Assembly (NCBI GenBank): GCA_019637265.1
Contig: JAHBVY010000001.1
Span: 620,001 to 684,000 of the forward strand
DNA length: 64,000 bases
Reading direction: 5' to 3'
From: Polyangiaceae bacterium
GTDB lineage: Bacteria > Myxococcota_A > Polyangia > Polyangiales > Polyangiaceae
Shown here in pieces: positions 23,308 to 32,441 of the stretch (the first letter of the stretch is position 1; each line of letters opens with the position of its first letter). The notes beneath the pieces were generated by a model that was not told the DNA's origin, did no database searches, and saw only the letters and a program-made list of their open reading frames with translations. The translations under genes and the position numbers were made by a program.

Positions 23308-24276
23308 ATGCTGGGACTTCGTCTTCTGTGGCTGCCTCTGCTGGTGGTGCTCGCGCCGGGTTGTGACGGGGTGGCTCCGTCATCGGAGGGGGGGTCATCG
23401 GGGTCGTCAGCTCAGTCGTCGGCGCGGCCCGCGGTGGGGAGCTCCAGGGTGCGCGTGGACCGTGGGACGCGGGTGGTGGTGGAGCCCGAGGCGGGGAGCT
23501 TCTTCGAGGCTCAGGTGACCCAGGCGACTTTATCGCCCCTGGGGGGTGAGCTGAAGGTCCAGCGGGCGAGCGGCGAGTCGCTGACGCTGCCTGCAGCGGA
23601 CGTGTACCCACTGGCCGTCGCTCCCGGCGCCGAGCAGGACGCGACCGGTGCGCCGCTCCCACCGCTGCCGAGCGGGTCACTGCTCATCTGCCGCACCGCC
23701 GGGGGTTGGGTCGGTTGTCGGGTGACGGTGACGGCGCCGGGTGGGCTCACGGTGGAGCTGCTCGAGGGTCACGCGGCGACCTTCGGCGCGAAGGATGTCA
23801 TCCTGCCCACGGCGCTCACCCGGCTCAACCTGGAGCGGCGCTTCCGCGCGCTGGACGCTCAGCGACGTTTCCACGCGGCAGCGAAGGCCGCGGGGCACCC
23901 CAAGCGCCGCCCGGGCTACACGCCGGCGCACCGAGAGCGGGTGGTGGCGCGGCGCGGTGACGAGTGGCACACGGCGCACGTCACGCGCTTCTTCGATGAT
24001 GGCTCCTACCGGGTGAGCTGGGGAGACGGCGCGCGCGAGTCCGATGTGCGGCCCGATCACGTGGTGCCCGAGCCGCCGTACCGCGTGAAGCTTCGGCGCG
24101 GCTCGTTCGCGCTGAGGAAGCCGGTGGTGCCGAGCTTGCCCTGGCGCGCCGTGCGGGTGGTGACGGCGCGCGACGAGATCTTGGTGGAGGACGCGCGGGG
24201 GGAGCACAGCGTGGCGACGCTGCACGAGCTCATCCCGCTCCAAGAGGAGGAGGAGATCGAAGCCGCACCGGAGTGA
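23308..24276 (+). CDS. lipoprotein with Tudor/SH3-like modules
   Basis: 322 residues from ATG 23308: MLGLRLLWLPLLVVLAPGC is a lipoprotein signal with Cys19. After a Ser-rich linker come about four small beta modules: RVVVEPEAGSFFEAQVTQ ... LPAADVYPL; LLICRTAGGWVGCRVTV ... GAKDVILP; RVVARRGDEWHTAHVTRFFDDGSYRVSWG ... VRPDHVVPE; and VKLRRGSFALRKP ... VATLHELIPL. Each has the pattern V-x-A/V-x(4,6)-W/F-x-x-A/C-x-V followed by a D-V-x-P strand, resembling Agenet/Tudor or SH3-like barrels. This fold assignment is by eye. A periplasmic binding or scaffold role is possible; no enzyme motif is present. A perfect palindrome follows the stop codon. Confidence 0.72.
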   Translation: MLGLRLLWLPLLVVLAPGCDGVAPSSEGGSSGSSAQSSARPAVGSSRVRVDRGTRVVVEPEAGSFFEAQVTQATLSPLGGELKVQRASGESLTLPAADVYPLAVAPGAEQDATGAPLPPLPSGSLLICRTAGGWVGCRVTVTAPGGLTVELLEGHAATFGAKDVILPTALTRLNLERRFRALDAQRRFHAAAKAAGHPKRRPGYTPAHRERVVARRGDEWHTAHVTRFFDDGSYRVSWGDGARESDVRPDHVVPEPPYRVKLRRGSFALRKPVVPSLPWRAVRVVTARDEILVEDARGEHSVATLHELIPLQEEEEIEAAPE

Positions 24277-24278
24277 GC

Positions 24279-24310
24279 AGCACGACGAACGGCTAGCCGT
24301 TCGTCGTGCT
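24279..24310. terminator. perfect 32-bp palindrome between convergent genes
   Basis: AGCACGACGAACGGCT and its exact complement AGCCGTTCGTCGTGCT are joined with no spacer, starting two bases after the stop at 24276 and ending 14 bp before the minus-strand gene end at 24325. It is probably a bidirectional transcription stop or RNA-stability element, although no U-tract follows. Part of the arm (AGCACGACGA) recurs after stop codons near 8874 and 10764. Confidence 0.6.
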
Positions 24311-24324
24311 CGAATCACCAGCTG

Positions 24325-25968
24325 CTAGGGCGAGGGAGACAGCACCTGCCAACCGAGCAGCGCGGCGCCGCGGCCTGACGCGCTCCGGAGCTCGACGCTC
24401 AGCGCGAGCGGCCCGCGCCCGGCGATGTTGCAGCGCCGGAGGCTGACCACCCGTGGCCCGCGCTGGACCGCGCGCTCGTCGCGGGCGTCGTTCGCGGTCA
24501 GATCGAGCTCGAGCACCGCGGCGCTGGCTGCCGCCACGAACTCCACGCAGCGCTCGGGGGGGACGTAGAGCTCGTGTCGCGTGAGCTCCGTCTCGCTGAG
24601 ATCCACCCGCATCAGACCGGCTAGCTGACGACCGCCACGGAGCAGGCCGTGGGCCGCGAGCTCGCCCATCAGGCGCCCGGCGGCGAGCGGCTCGGTCAGC
24701 ATCGCGGGCGGCACCTTGGCGTCGTGTGCCGTGAGCACGGCGGCCGGGCCAGGGCGCACCTGCGGCTCGACGTCGAGCCGGAAGCGGCCCCCGCGCGTGC
24801 AGGCGAACAGCTGGGCTACTGGATCGCCACCGGCCTCCGCGATCAACGCGCCGGCCTCCGACCACAGCCAGGCGCGGACGCCGCGGGTGGGGGCGCCAAC
24901 GACCAGATCGAGCCGGGTGCAGCCGGGCGCGAGCTTCAGCTCATGAGAGACGCTGTGCTTCAGCTTCAGCGTCAGGCTCGTGAGGTGCTCGCCGGGCGCG
25001 GTGCCCAGGCGCCGGCTCTGGGCGCGCCGCGCGGCGATCGCGGCCTCGAGCTCGAGCGGCTGACCCGCGGCGTAGCGCACCACGTCGGGATCGGCGGGCT
25101 CGCTGTGCGCCGCGCGCGAGATCAACAGCGCTACCAAGCCGCGCCCGACGTGGGGGCGGATCTCCAGGCTGAGCTCGGCTGCGTGCGGCGAGCAGACTTG
25201 CAGGGACCGAGCGCTGCCCCGGCTGGTGGCGCGCCCCAGCGTTTGGCCTTCTGGATCGAGCAGGGCGACGTCGAGGTGAGAGGCCTCCTCCGAGGGCACC
25301 ACCAGCACGTCGAGGCAGGAGTCTGCGGCGAGCTCGAGCGCGGTCACCGTGGGGGTGCTCACGTCGACGGGCACCGCCGCGCGCCGCACGTCTTGCCAGC
25401 CGCTGCCGAGCGCGCTGCGGTGGTCCTCGAACGCCGCTTCGAAGCGGGTCCACAGGGTGGACTGGGGGGCCTCTGGGGTGAGGCTCGCGCGGAGCTTGGC
25501 TTCGAGCTCGGGGGCGAACAGCTGCCCGGCGATCGCCACCAGCCCATGCCCCGAGGCGACGCGGGCGGAGACGAACAGGCGCTCGGGGTGAGGGGGACAC
25601 ACGAGCAGCGTCGGGCGTCGATCGGGCCCCTCATCGGAGCCGAGCACGCGCCCGTCGTCGCCGTAGACGAACAGATCCACGTCGTCGATGCCGTCCGTCA
25701 CGCGAGCGAGCAGCAGCGCGCAGGCGTCCTTCGGCACCACCCAGGTCCCGCTGACGCGGTCTCCCGGGGTGGCCGCCTCCACCTTCAGCACCTCCGCGGG
25801 GCCGGCCCCGCGGGAGCGTGCCTTGGCGGCGTCGTCTTGGATCAGCGCCTGGCCATCGGGCTCCCCAGGGGTGATGGAGCCGCTGGGGGCGGCCAGCGAT
25901 GGTTCGGCGCGCGCACCACCGCAGCCGACGATCAGGCCAAGGCCGATGAGGGTGAGCCAGCGCCTCAT
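24325..25968 (-). CDS. lipoprotein with four paired-Cys modules
   Basis: A 547-residue lipoprotein (MRRWLTLIGLGLIVGC, Cys16) of no known family. After a linker to about residue 60 it consists of four related modules of about 85 residues: 64-150, 203-285, 332-415 and 462-545. Each has two cysteines 39-41 residues apart (83/124, 218/259, 350/390, 474/513) and the pattern C-x(3,5)-V ... D-V/L-x-L ... G-x-x-L ... V/L-x-x-C ... G-x-A/V. The segment DVDLFVYGDDGRVLG recalls PPC (pre-peptidase C-terminal) domains. A disulphide in each module is inferred. The gene overlaps the end of the next upstream gene by 4 bases (ATGA), so the two are co-translated. Confidence 0.75.
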   Translation of the reverse strand: MRRWLTLIGLGLIVGCGGARAEPSLAAPSGSITPGEPDGQALIQDDAAKARSRGAGPAEVLKVEAATPGDRVSGTWVVPKDACALLLARVTDGIDDVDLFVYGDDGRVLGSDEGPDRRPTLLVCPPHPERLFVSARVASGHGLVAIAGQLFAPELEAKLRASLTPEAPQSTLWTRFEAAFEDHRSALGSGWQDVRRAAVPVDVSTPTVTALELAADSCLDVLVVPSEEASHLDVALLDPEGQTLGRATSRGSARSLQVCSPHAAELSLEIRPHVGRGLVALLISRAAHSEPADPDVVRYAAGQPLELEAAIAARRAQSRRLGTAPGEHLTSLTLKLKHSVSHELKLAPGCTRLDLVVGAPTRGVRAWLWSEAGALIAEAGGDPVAQLFACTRGGRFRLDVEPQVRPGPAAVLTAHDAKVPPAMLTEPLAAGRLMGELAAHGLLRGGRQLAGLMRVDLSETELTRHELYVPPERCVEFVAAASAAVLELDLTANDARDERAVQRGPRVVSLRRCNIAGRGPLALSVELRSASGRGAALLGWQVLSPSP

Positions 25969-27419
25969 GGCGCGCGCCGCTCCACCTCGGGCGCGCCCGC
26001 GTCTGGTTTCTTCGCTCCGGGCGCGCGGGTGTCGGGCGCTGGCTCACCCACGGGTGGGCTGCTCACCTGGTAGGCCACGGCCCGCCACACGAGCCCGGCA
26101 CCCTGAGCCTGAACTCGCAAGCGCGCCTGTCCATTGCGCGGCGCGCACCAGGTGACGTCGGTCGCCGCGCCGCGCTCGTCGCTCTGGTTCTCCACCCGCG
26201 CGCGGCCTTGGCTCACCTCGAGCGCGAGGCTCTCCGGGGCGCCTGCGTGCGCCGCCACCACGACCTGGTAGCAGGCCCCAGCCCGCGTCGGCAGCGCGAG
26301 CGTGGTGTGCCCCACCACCCCGAGCCACTCCCGCTGGCGCCCGCTGTCCGCCGGGGGCGGCGTGCGTTGGCGCAGCCAGCGCAGCGCGAGCTGGTTCTTG
26401 GTGAGGGTGCTGAAGTGGTCTGGCAGCGGGGGCAGGGGCCAGCGGGTGATCAGCGTGATGACGGGAGCGCGCGGCATGCCGCCCAGGGCGCCGAGCCGCA
26501 CCTCGCCGGGCGTCGAGGTGCAGAACTCGACGTGCGCGTCGAGCGCCTCCGAGTGATCGGCCGCCACCAGCGCGCCGTCGGGCAGCCGGCGCAGCTCCAA
26601 ATCCAGATCGAAGCTGACGCCCGCCCCCGGCGGATCGGGCGGGCCCAATAAATCCACACGGAAACATCCGGGCAGCAGATCGAGATCCACCCGGGCCTGA
26701 CCCGTGGCGTCCGTCATGAGGGAGCGCTGGAACAGGGACGCGTCTCCCCGCAGCTCCGCCTGGCGCCGGAGCGTCGCGAAGCGCTCCGGGAGGCTCGCCC
26801 GCGTCGCGCGGGGACCGATGGAGCTGGGCTCGATGACGGGCCCCGTCTGCCGCGCCGGCAGGCGCGAGCGCACCCGCCGCGGGCGCTTCGCTGAGGCGGC
26901 GACGACGCGCTCGAGCACGCCGCGCGGTGAGCGCATCTCGATCACGGCGCCGCCGAGCGCGCCCCGCGCGGCGCCGCAGCGGGTGAGCTCGATGAGGCCC
27001 GCGACGCTGCCGATGGGGGGCTCGGGTGCGCCGCCTGCCGCTGGCGGCAGGTGCAGCGTGAAGCTCACCCGCTCATGGCTCAGGAGCACCAAGGTGGTGC
27101 AGCGCTCGGCGCTGAGCGCCTCACGCGGCAACGCGAGCGGCCGCTGCTCACCGCGCTCCATCAGGCGCGGCGCCGCCACGTCGCTGAAGGGCAGGCGCGC
27201 GAGCTGCTTCTTCGCTTGGGCTACGTCGTGCATCAGCTCGGCGCGCGCCGGCGCCGCGCCAAACCCCAAAAAAAGCAGCAAGCTGAGCCCACCGAAGCGC
27301 GCCGCGCGATGAGCTGGGGTGCTCCATGGGTTGCTACGTGGGAACACGCTGGCTCGCGCTCGTCGCGAGCCGATGAGCGCCGCGCGCCTCCTGCACAGCC
27401 TCACGAGGCGCACTGTCAT
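25965..27419 (-). CDS. exported protein with three paired-Cys modules
   Basis: 484 residues from ATG 27419; a late signal sequence FGGLSLLLFLGFGAAPARA ends near residue 60, so the true start could be a closer GTG. The mature part contains three modules with Cys pairs at about 107/148, 252/300 and 383/425, the same 41-48-residue spacing as in the downstream partner gene, and similar strand patterns (LLPGCFRVDLLGPPDPPG ... EFCTSTPGEVRL). It ends in a Pro/Ala/Asp tail. It overlaps the following lipoprotein gene by 4 bases. It lies 49 bp behind the JAMM gene on the same strand, but a functional link to the cysteine operon is not indicated. Confidence 0.7.
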   Translation of the reverse strand: MTVRLVRLCRRRAALIGSRRARASVFPRSNPWSTPAHRAARFGGLSLLLFLGFGAAPARAELMHDVAQAKKQLARLPFSDVAAPRLMERGEQRPLALPREALSAERCTTLVLLSHERVSFTLHLPPAAGGAPEPPIGSVAGLIELTRCGAARGALGGAVIEMRSPRGVLERVVAASAKRPRRVRSRLPARQTGPVIEPSSIGPRATRASLPERFATLRRQAELRGDASLFQRSLMTDATGQARVDLDLLPGCFRVDLLGPPDPPGAGVSFDLDLELRRLPDGALVAADHSEALDAHVEFCTSTPGEVRLGALGGMPRAPVITLITRWPLPPLPDHFSTLTKNQLALRWLRQRTPPPADSGRQREWLGVVGHTTLALPTRAGACYQVVVAAHAGAPESLALEVSQGRARVENQSDERGAATDVTWCAPRNGQARLRVQAQGAGLVWRAVAYQVSSPPVGEPAPDTRAPGAKKPDAGAPEVERRAP

Positions 27420-27468
27420 GCGATGAAGAGCCGCCACGCGATGAAAGCCGATACAGCGTGGAGGGCTG

Positions 27469-27975
27469 TCACTCGATGGAGAAGGGTGCTTCGACGAAGC
27501 TCCGGGTGGCCTCATCCCACACGAAGAGCCGGTGCGCGCTGACCACGCCCTGGTCCACCGCGGTGACCAAGTAGGTGAGGGCGTGGGTCGGGCCGCCGTC
27601 GCCGCCGAGGGTCATGCTGGCGGCGTCTTCCTCGGAGAAGTAGGCGCCGCAGTCGAGGTGGGAGTGGAAGAAGACCTTGACCGGGCGCTCCGCGGCGCGC
27701 CCTTCGGCGAGCGCGCGCTCGAACTTCAGCGCGTTCACCTTGAAATACTCGCGACCCGTGCGCGGGTGCCCTTCGGGATCGGCCTGGTGGTACTTGTTCG
27801 CGAGGTTCTCGAGCTCGATCGCCTCGTCCACCAAGAGCGGCTCGGCGGCGGGGCCGCTCAGGTAGCCGCAGGCCTCCTCGTCGCGCGCGTAGGCCTCGCG
27901 CGCCGCCTGCTCCACGCGCGCGATGACGCTCGCGCCGATGCGGAGATCACCCTTGATCCATGCGGGCTCGGTCAT
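27469..27975 (-). CDS. JAMM (MPN+) metalloprotease, Mec-like
   Basis: 168 residues from ATG 27975. The zinc-protease motif is complete: the upstream Glu in DEEACGYLSG and the H-x-H-x(7)-S-x-x-D block FFHSHLDCGAYFSEED. In actinobacteria Mec cleaves cysteine from the CysO-cysteine adduct; in quinolobactin and other systems JAMM proteins trim the C-terminus of sulfur carriers to expose Gly-Gly. Here it is the last gene of the cysteine operon, 197 bp after cysM. Both roles are plausible, and the extra C-terminal Ala of the carrier argues that trimming is needed. Confidence 0.88.
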   Translation of the reverse strand: MTEPAWIKGDLRIGASVIARVEQAAREAYARDEEACGYLSGPAAEPLLVDEAIELENLANKYHQADPEGHPRTGREYFKVNALKFERALAEGRAAERPVKVFFHSHLDCGAYFSEEDAASMTLGGDGGPTHALTYLVTAVDQGVVSAHRLFVWDEATRSFVEAPFSIE

Positions 27976-28171
27976 GGGCTTCCTATCGGTGAGCCCCAGG
28001 CGGGCGTCAATCGTCGCTGCCCACGCGCGGCGTGAAGCCACTCAGGTCGGGCGCGATCCCAGGTTCGAGGCCGGTGCGTCCACCGCGCGGGCTCGCGCCG
28101 CTCGTGCGCCGCAGCGCCAGCGGTGCTTCGCGCGTCGCAGGGGTAGAGCCGCACAGCGTCCTGCACGCGCG

Positions 28172-29137
28172 TCACCACACGTAGCGCCGCTCCCACTTCA
28201 TGGGGGCGAAGTAGCGGTCGCTCCGATCGCAGGCGATGGTCACCACCACGCCGCCGCCCTGGCTCGCTTGGAGCGCTTCCGCGAGCTTCACCGCGGCGAA
28301 GATGTTGGCGCCGGTGGAGTGCCCGACGAAGAGCCCCTCTTCCTTCGCGACGCGCTCTGCCATGTCCCAGCCGTCTTCAGTGGCCACCGGGAGGATTTCG
28401 TCGGGGAGCGTTGGATCGTAGATGTTCGGCACGATGGAGCTGGCCATGTGCTTGAGCCCCTCCAGGCCATGCAGCGCCTCCGCCGGCTCCACCGCTACGC
28501 AGCGGATGGGGTGCCCCGTTTCCGCCTGGTAATCCTTCAAGCGGCGGATGGTGCCCATGGCGGTGCCGCTGGTGCCGAGCGCGGTGACGAACGCCGAGAG
28601 GCGGCTCCCGAACGCGTCCAAGATCTCCTGTCCGGTGCCGTGGTAGTGCGCGAGCGGGTTCGAGGGGTTGGAGTATTGGTCAGGGTAGTAGTATTTCTCG
28701 GGGTGCTCCTCCACCAGGCTCCGCACCAAGCGAATCGCGCCGTCGGAGCCCTCCATGGGGGAGGAGTAGATGAGCTCGGCGCCGTAGGCCTGGGTGATGT
28801 CCTTGCGCGCCTTGGTCACGTTCTTCGGCATCACCAGGTTCACCCGGAAGTCGAGCGCCGCGCCCATCAGCGCGTAGGCGACGCCGGTGTTGCCGCTGGT
28901 GGCGTCGATCAGGATTTTATCCTGGGTGAGCTGACCACTCGCCAAGGCGTCCATCACCATGCGCTTGGCCGGCCGATCTTTCACCGAGCCGCCCGGGTTA
29001 CAGAACTCGAGCTTGACGTACACCTCCACGTCGGGCGCCGTCTGCGCCACGCGCTGGAGCCGGAGGAGCGGGGTTTGGCCCACCGCCTCGATCACGTTGG
29101 CGAGGCGGCGGGAGCGGACGAGGCGATTGGGTTTCAC
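28172..29137 (-). CDS. cysM: cysteine synthase CysM-like
   Basis: A 321-residue PLP enzyme of the O-acetylserine sulfhydrylase/CysM group. The PLP lysine is in NPGGSVKDRPA, the phosphate/substrate loop is DATSGNTGVAYALMG and the Gly-rich PLP site is ALGTSGTAMGTIRRL. Genes of this type beside a carrier, an E1 and a JAMM protease use the carrier thiocarboxylate as sulfur donor, often with O-phosphoserine as acceptor (known for M. tuberculosis CysM). It overlaps the E1-like fragment gene by 4 bases at its start, so it is translated as a unit with the fragment and the carrier. Confidence 0.92.
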   Translation of the reverse strand: MKPNRLVRSRRLANVIEAVGQTPLLRLQRVAQTAPDVEVYVKLEFCNPGGSVKDRPAKRMVMDALASGQLTQDKILIDATSGNTGVAYALMGAALDFRVNLVMPKNVTKARKDITQAYGAELIYSSPMEGSDGAIRLVRSLVEEHPEKYYYPDQYSNPSNPLAHYHGTGQEILDAFGSRLSAFVTALGTSGTAMGTIRRLKDYQAETGHPIRCVAVEPAEALHGLEGLKHMASSIVPNIYDPTLPDEILPVATEDGWDMAERVAKEEGLFVGHSTGANIFAAVKLAEALQASQGGGVVVTIACDRSDRYFAPMKWERRYVW

Positions 29138-29436
29138 CGGGAGTCTTCTGGAGCGAGGGCCGAGCGCAGCGCCTCGAGGGCGCGCCAGGCGCCGGCGGCG
29201 AGCTCGCGCGCCACGGGCGACTGGAACACGTTTGCGTGTGGAAAAATGGGAGCCTTGGCGAGCCGCGACAGGCTCACGCGCTGGACGCCGGCGCGCTCGA
29301 GGTAGGCGAGCTCCGTGAGGGCGGCGGCGCCCACACCGGTGGTCACGTCGAGCGCCTCGATGCGCGCCTGACCGTTGACGCCCACCTCTGGCAGGCGTCG
29401 CTGGCGGCTGTATTGATCGAACAGGGGGTGGGTCAA
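29134..29436 (-). CDS. E1-like (MoeB/ThiF) N-terminal fragment protein
   Basis: A 100-residue protein resembling only the first about 95 residues of MoeB/ThiF enzymes. FDQYSRQRRLPEVGVNGQAR is the typical N-terminal arm, including the Arg that in MoeB (R14) reaches into the partner active site. The Rossmann stretch reads GVGAAALTELAYLERAG instead of G-x-G-G-L-G, and the ATP-contacting Arg and Lys after it are missing, so it should not adenylate by itself. It overlaps carrier and cysM genes by 4 bases on each side. The full E1 in this operon lacks exactly this arm. A role as non-catalytic E1 half is proposed; simple decay of a duplicate is the alternative. Confidence 0.7.
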   Translation of the reverse strand: MTHPLFDQYSRQRRLPEVGVNGQARIEALDVTTGVGAAALTELAYLERAGVQRVSLSRLAKAPIFPHANVFQSPVARELAAGAWRALEALRSALAPEDSR

Positions 29437-29708
29437 GCGCCGCCCGCGATGGCTGGCACGATGCTGACCTCTTCCTTGCCGCTGAGCGCGGTGTCGAGGC
29501 CGTCCAGGAAGCGGATGTCCTCGTCGCCGACGTAGATGTTCACGAAGCGCCGCACGCCCTTGTCGTCGAGCAGGCGCTCGCGGAGCCCGGGGTGCGCCCC
29601 CTCCAGGTTCTCGATCAGCTCGCGCACGGTGGCGCCCTCGATGCTCACGGCTTCTTCGCCGCCGGTGAGGGTGCGGAGCGGGGTGGGGATGCGAACGGTG
29701 GTGGCCAT
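29433..29708 (-). CDS. cysO: CysO/ThiS-family sulfur carrier ending Gly-Gly-Ala
   Basis: A 91-residue beta-grasp (ubiquitin-like) protein: VRIPTPLRTLTGGEEAVSI, TVRELIENLEGAHPGLRERLLDD, VRRFVNIYVGDEDIRFLDGLDTAL and EEVSIVPAIAGGA. It matches the CysO/MoaD type in length and pattern. Carriers end in Gly-Gly, which E1 adenylates and converts to thiocarboxylate; here one Ala follows, so the last residue probably has to be removed by the JAMM protease in the same operon. It is coupled by a 4-base overlap to the E1-like fragment. It should donate sulfur to the CysM-like enzyme. Confidence 0.9.
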   Translation of the reverse strand: MATTVRIPTPLRTLTGGEEAVSIEGATVRELIENLEGAHPGLRERLLDDKGVRRFVNIYVGDEDIRFLDGLDTALSGKEEVSIVPAIAGGA

Positions 29709-29759
29709 GATATGATTCCTTGTGGAAATGGTTGACTCAGGTAACAGCCTGACGAATGT

Positions 29760-30480
29760 TCAAGCGGCCCCTAGGCAGCGTTCGCTGCCCAGGTAGCGCG
29801 CGGCGGTCAAGTCGGAGACGGTGGGCGCGGCGCCGCACAGCGGGCAGCCCGGGCGGGCGCTGACGGGCACCGCGCGCAGGCGATCGCGGAGGCCGTCGTA
29901 GCTCAGCAGTGAGCCGAACACGCCAGGATCGCCCCTCAGCACGCAGAGCGCCAAGTCCGCCATCAGCGCCCCCGCGAAGCCGACCAGCGGCCCCATCACG
30001 CCCGCGCTGTCGCAGTTCTCGGCAGGCCCTTCGGGCAAGTCTTCGAACAGGCAGCGGTAACACGGGCGCCCCGCGCCGCTCACCGCCCACACCGTGGCTT
30101 GCCAACGGAGCGCGGCGCCGTGGATCAGCGGGCGCCCCACCAGGTGACAGGCGTCCGCCGCCAGGAACTTCGACGCGAAGTTGTCCACCCCCTCGAGCAC
30201 CACGTCAGCACTATTGACCAACTCGAGCGCGGTCTCCGGGAGCAGCCGACCTTCCACCAGCGTGAGCTGAGCGCTGGGCACCCCGCGCCGCGCCAGGGCG
30301 CGCGCCGCCGCCTGGAGCTTGGGGGCGCCGAGGTCTGCCGCGTCGAACAAGACCTGACGGTGCAGGTTGGTCAGTTCCACCTCGTCGTCGTCCACCAGGG
30401 TGAGGTGCACCCCCGCCTCGGCGAGCGCGAGCGCCGCGGGGCACCCGAGCCCGCCCACGCCGACGATCAGGGCGCGCTGC

Positions 30481-30500
<20 letters not shown>
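29760..30500 (-). CDS. E1-like adenylyltransferase (MoeB/ThiF type) lacking the N-terminal arm
   Basis: A 246-residue carrier-activating enzyme. VGVGGLGCPAALALAEAG is the nucleotide-binding loop; LTNLHRQVLFDAADLGAPK has the ATP-contacting Arg and Lys, VLEGVDNFASKF the Mg-binding Asp, ENCDSAGVMGPLVG the catalytic Cys, and CYRC with CPLC form the structural zinc site. It starts MSISMPEQRALIVGVGG, so the usual YSRQ...GxxGQ arm is missing, as is a rhodanese domain. It should adenylate the CysO-like carrier. Its start overlaps cysK by 20 bases. The missing arm is found in the separate 100-residue gene two positions downstream. Confidence 0.9.
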
Positions 30501-31431
<931 letters not shown>

Positions 31432-31479
31432 GGCTTCGTGGAGGGGACTAGGGTGCGCGGCGGCGTGGGTCGCTGGTAG

Positions 31480-31500
31480 GGGCGGGTTTCAAACCCGCCC
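31480..31500. repeat. palindromic dispersed repeat, copy 2
   Basis: GGGCGGGTTT-C-AAACCCGCCC, preceded by GTAG. It is the inverse of the copy at 97-117. It lies between the Rrf2 regulator and cysK, where its hairpin could attenuate or stabilise the operon transcript. Confidence 0.8.
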
Positions 31501-31514
31501 GGGTTAGGGTGGGC

Positions 31515-31994
31515 TCAGATCGAGTAGACGTAGCGCCGCGCGCCGGGCCGCGGCAGGCCCAGCTCGTCCGCGCGCAGGCACATGTCGTTCAGGCTGACGC
31601 CCGCGAAGCAGCGCTCCACCTGGGACGAGAGATCGCGCAGGATGCTCTCGGTGACGTAGCGCGCGTCGTCCGCGGTGAGCCGCGGGGCGCGCGGCTTCTC
31701 CCCCAGCACGATCGGCCCCTCCAGCGCGACCACCACCTCACTCAGCTGGATTTGCCCCGCCGGGCGCGCCAGCGAGTAGCCGCCCTGCGGGCCGCGCTTG
31801 GAGACGACGATGCCCGCCCGCTTCAAATCCTGGAAAATCTGCTCCAAGAACCGCGGAGGGATGGCCTGCCGATCCGCTATTTCCTTCACCTGCGTCGGCT
31901 TGCCCTCGTTGTAGAAGGCGATATCGAACAACGCGCGCATGGCGTAACGCCCCTTGTTCGACAGCTTCACGCGCCTGTATCTGCGTTGCCCCAT
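31515..31994 (-). CDS. Rrf2-family regulator (CymR/IscR-like)
   Basis: 159 residues from ATG 31994 (longest frame begins at 32006). VKLSNKGRYAMRALFDIAF, IADRQAIPPRFLEQIFQDLKRAGIVVSKRGPQGGYSLARP is the Rrf2 winged helix. The three-Cys Fe-S site of IscR is absent: only two cysteines, in ERCFAGVSLNDMCL, are present near the C-terminus. Position directly upstream of cysK suggests a CymR-type cysteine/sulfur regulator of this operon. The ligand or partner is unknown; a CysK-CymR complex as in Bacillus is one possibility. Confidence 0.88.
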   Translation of the reverse strand: MGQRRYRRVKLSNKGRYAMRALFDIAFYNEGKPTQVKEIADRQAIPPRFLEQIFQDLKRAGIVVSKRGPQGGYSLARPAGQIQLSEVVVALEGPIVLGEKPRAPRLTADDARYVTESILRDLSSQVERCFAGVSLNDMCLRADELGLPRPGARRYVYSI

Positions 31995-32441
31995 CGGCTT
32001 TGTCAAGATTGGAAGGGCGAGCGGCCCGAGCAGGTCGGTCAGCTCACGCGCACGCGCACGCTGGCGCTCATTCCCCGCGAGCTGGGGCAGCGTGGGAGAG
32101 CGATCGATGTAGGGCCGCCTTCACGTCGAGTTTTGGGGCTTGACGATGGCGACCTGACCTGACGTGGCTCGCTCGCAGCGCTCACGGCGCGGTGCCGTCT
32201 AACCCCCACCCTCCCATGACGCGCAGCCCGATGCGCGCTACCTGACGCAAAGTGTCTCAGCCTCGGGTCACCCGGATGAGGCACCTCTCAGGCGCTCGCC
32301 CGAGGCGCGCGGAGCGTGGGCAGCTTTTTCCAATCCAGCTGCTTTTTAGTGGTTTCGTGCGTCGCGAGAGATTGTCCAGCGCGGCGCTGGGTGGTACCTC
32401 ATGATGGCGCGGAGCGCGTTCTTATTTCTACGTGGAAACGG
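31995..32441. other. divergent intergenic region Rrf2 / zinc protease
   Basis: 447 bp. It contains a dispersed repeat (32186-32207) and otherwise no recognised element. The protease frame is open upstream to 32316, but the sequence there is unlike a signal peptide. Confidence 0.45.
32186..32207 (+). repeat. dispersed CCAACCCC repeat, GCGCGGTGCCGTC form, copy 2
   Basis: GGCGCGGTGCCGTCTAACCC plus CC. It is identical to 19635-19666 over the first 19 bases except for one C/T. Confidence 0.7.

Noticed and set aside
27259..27276. Another CCAACCCC/A-tract repeat copy (CCAAACCCCAAAAAAA)
   Set aside because: It lies in the signal-peptide codons LLFLGFGA of an otherwise normal leader, so chance codon use explains it; the similar string near 34365 encodes a lipobox.
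31432..31514. T-box or SAM-type leader before cysK
   Set aside because: The gap is only 84 bp and is mostly the palindromic dispersed repeat.
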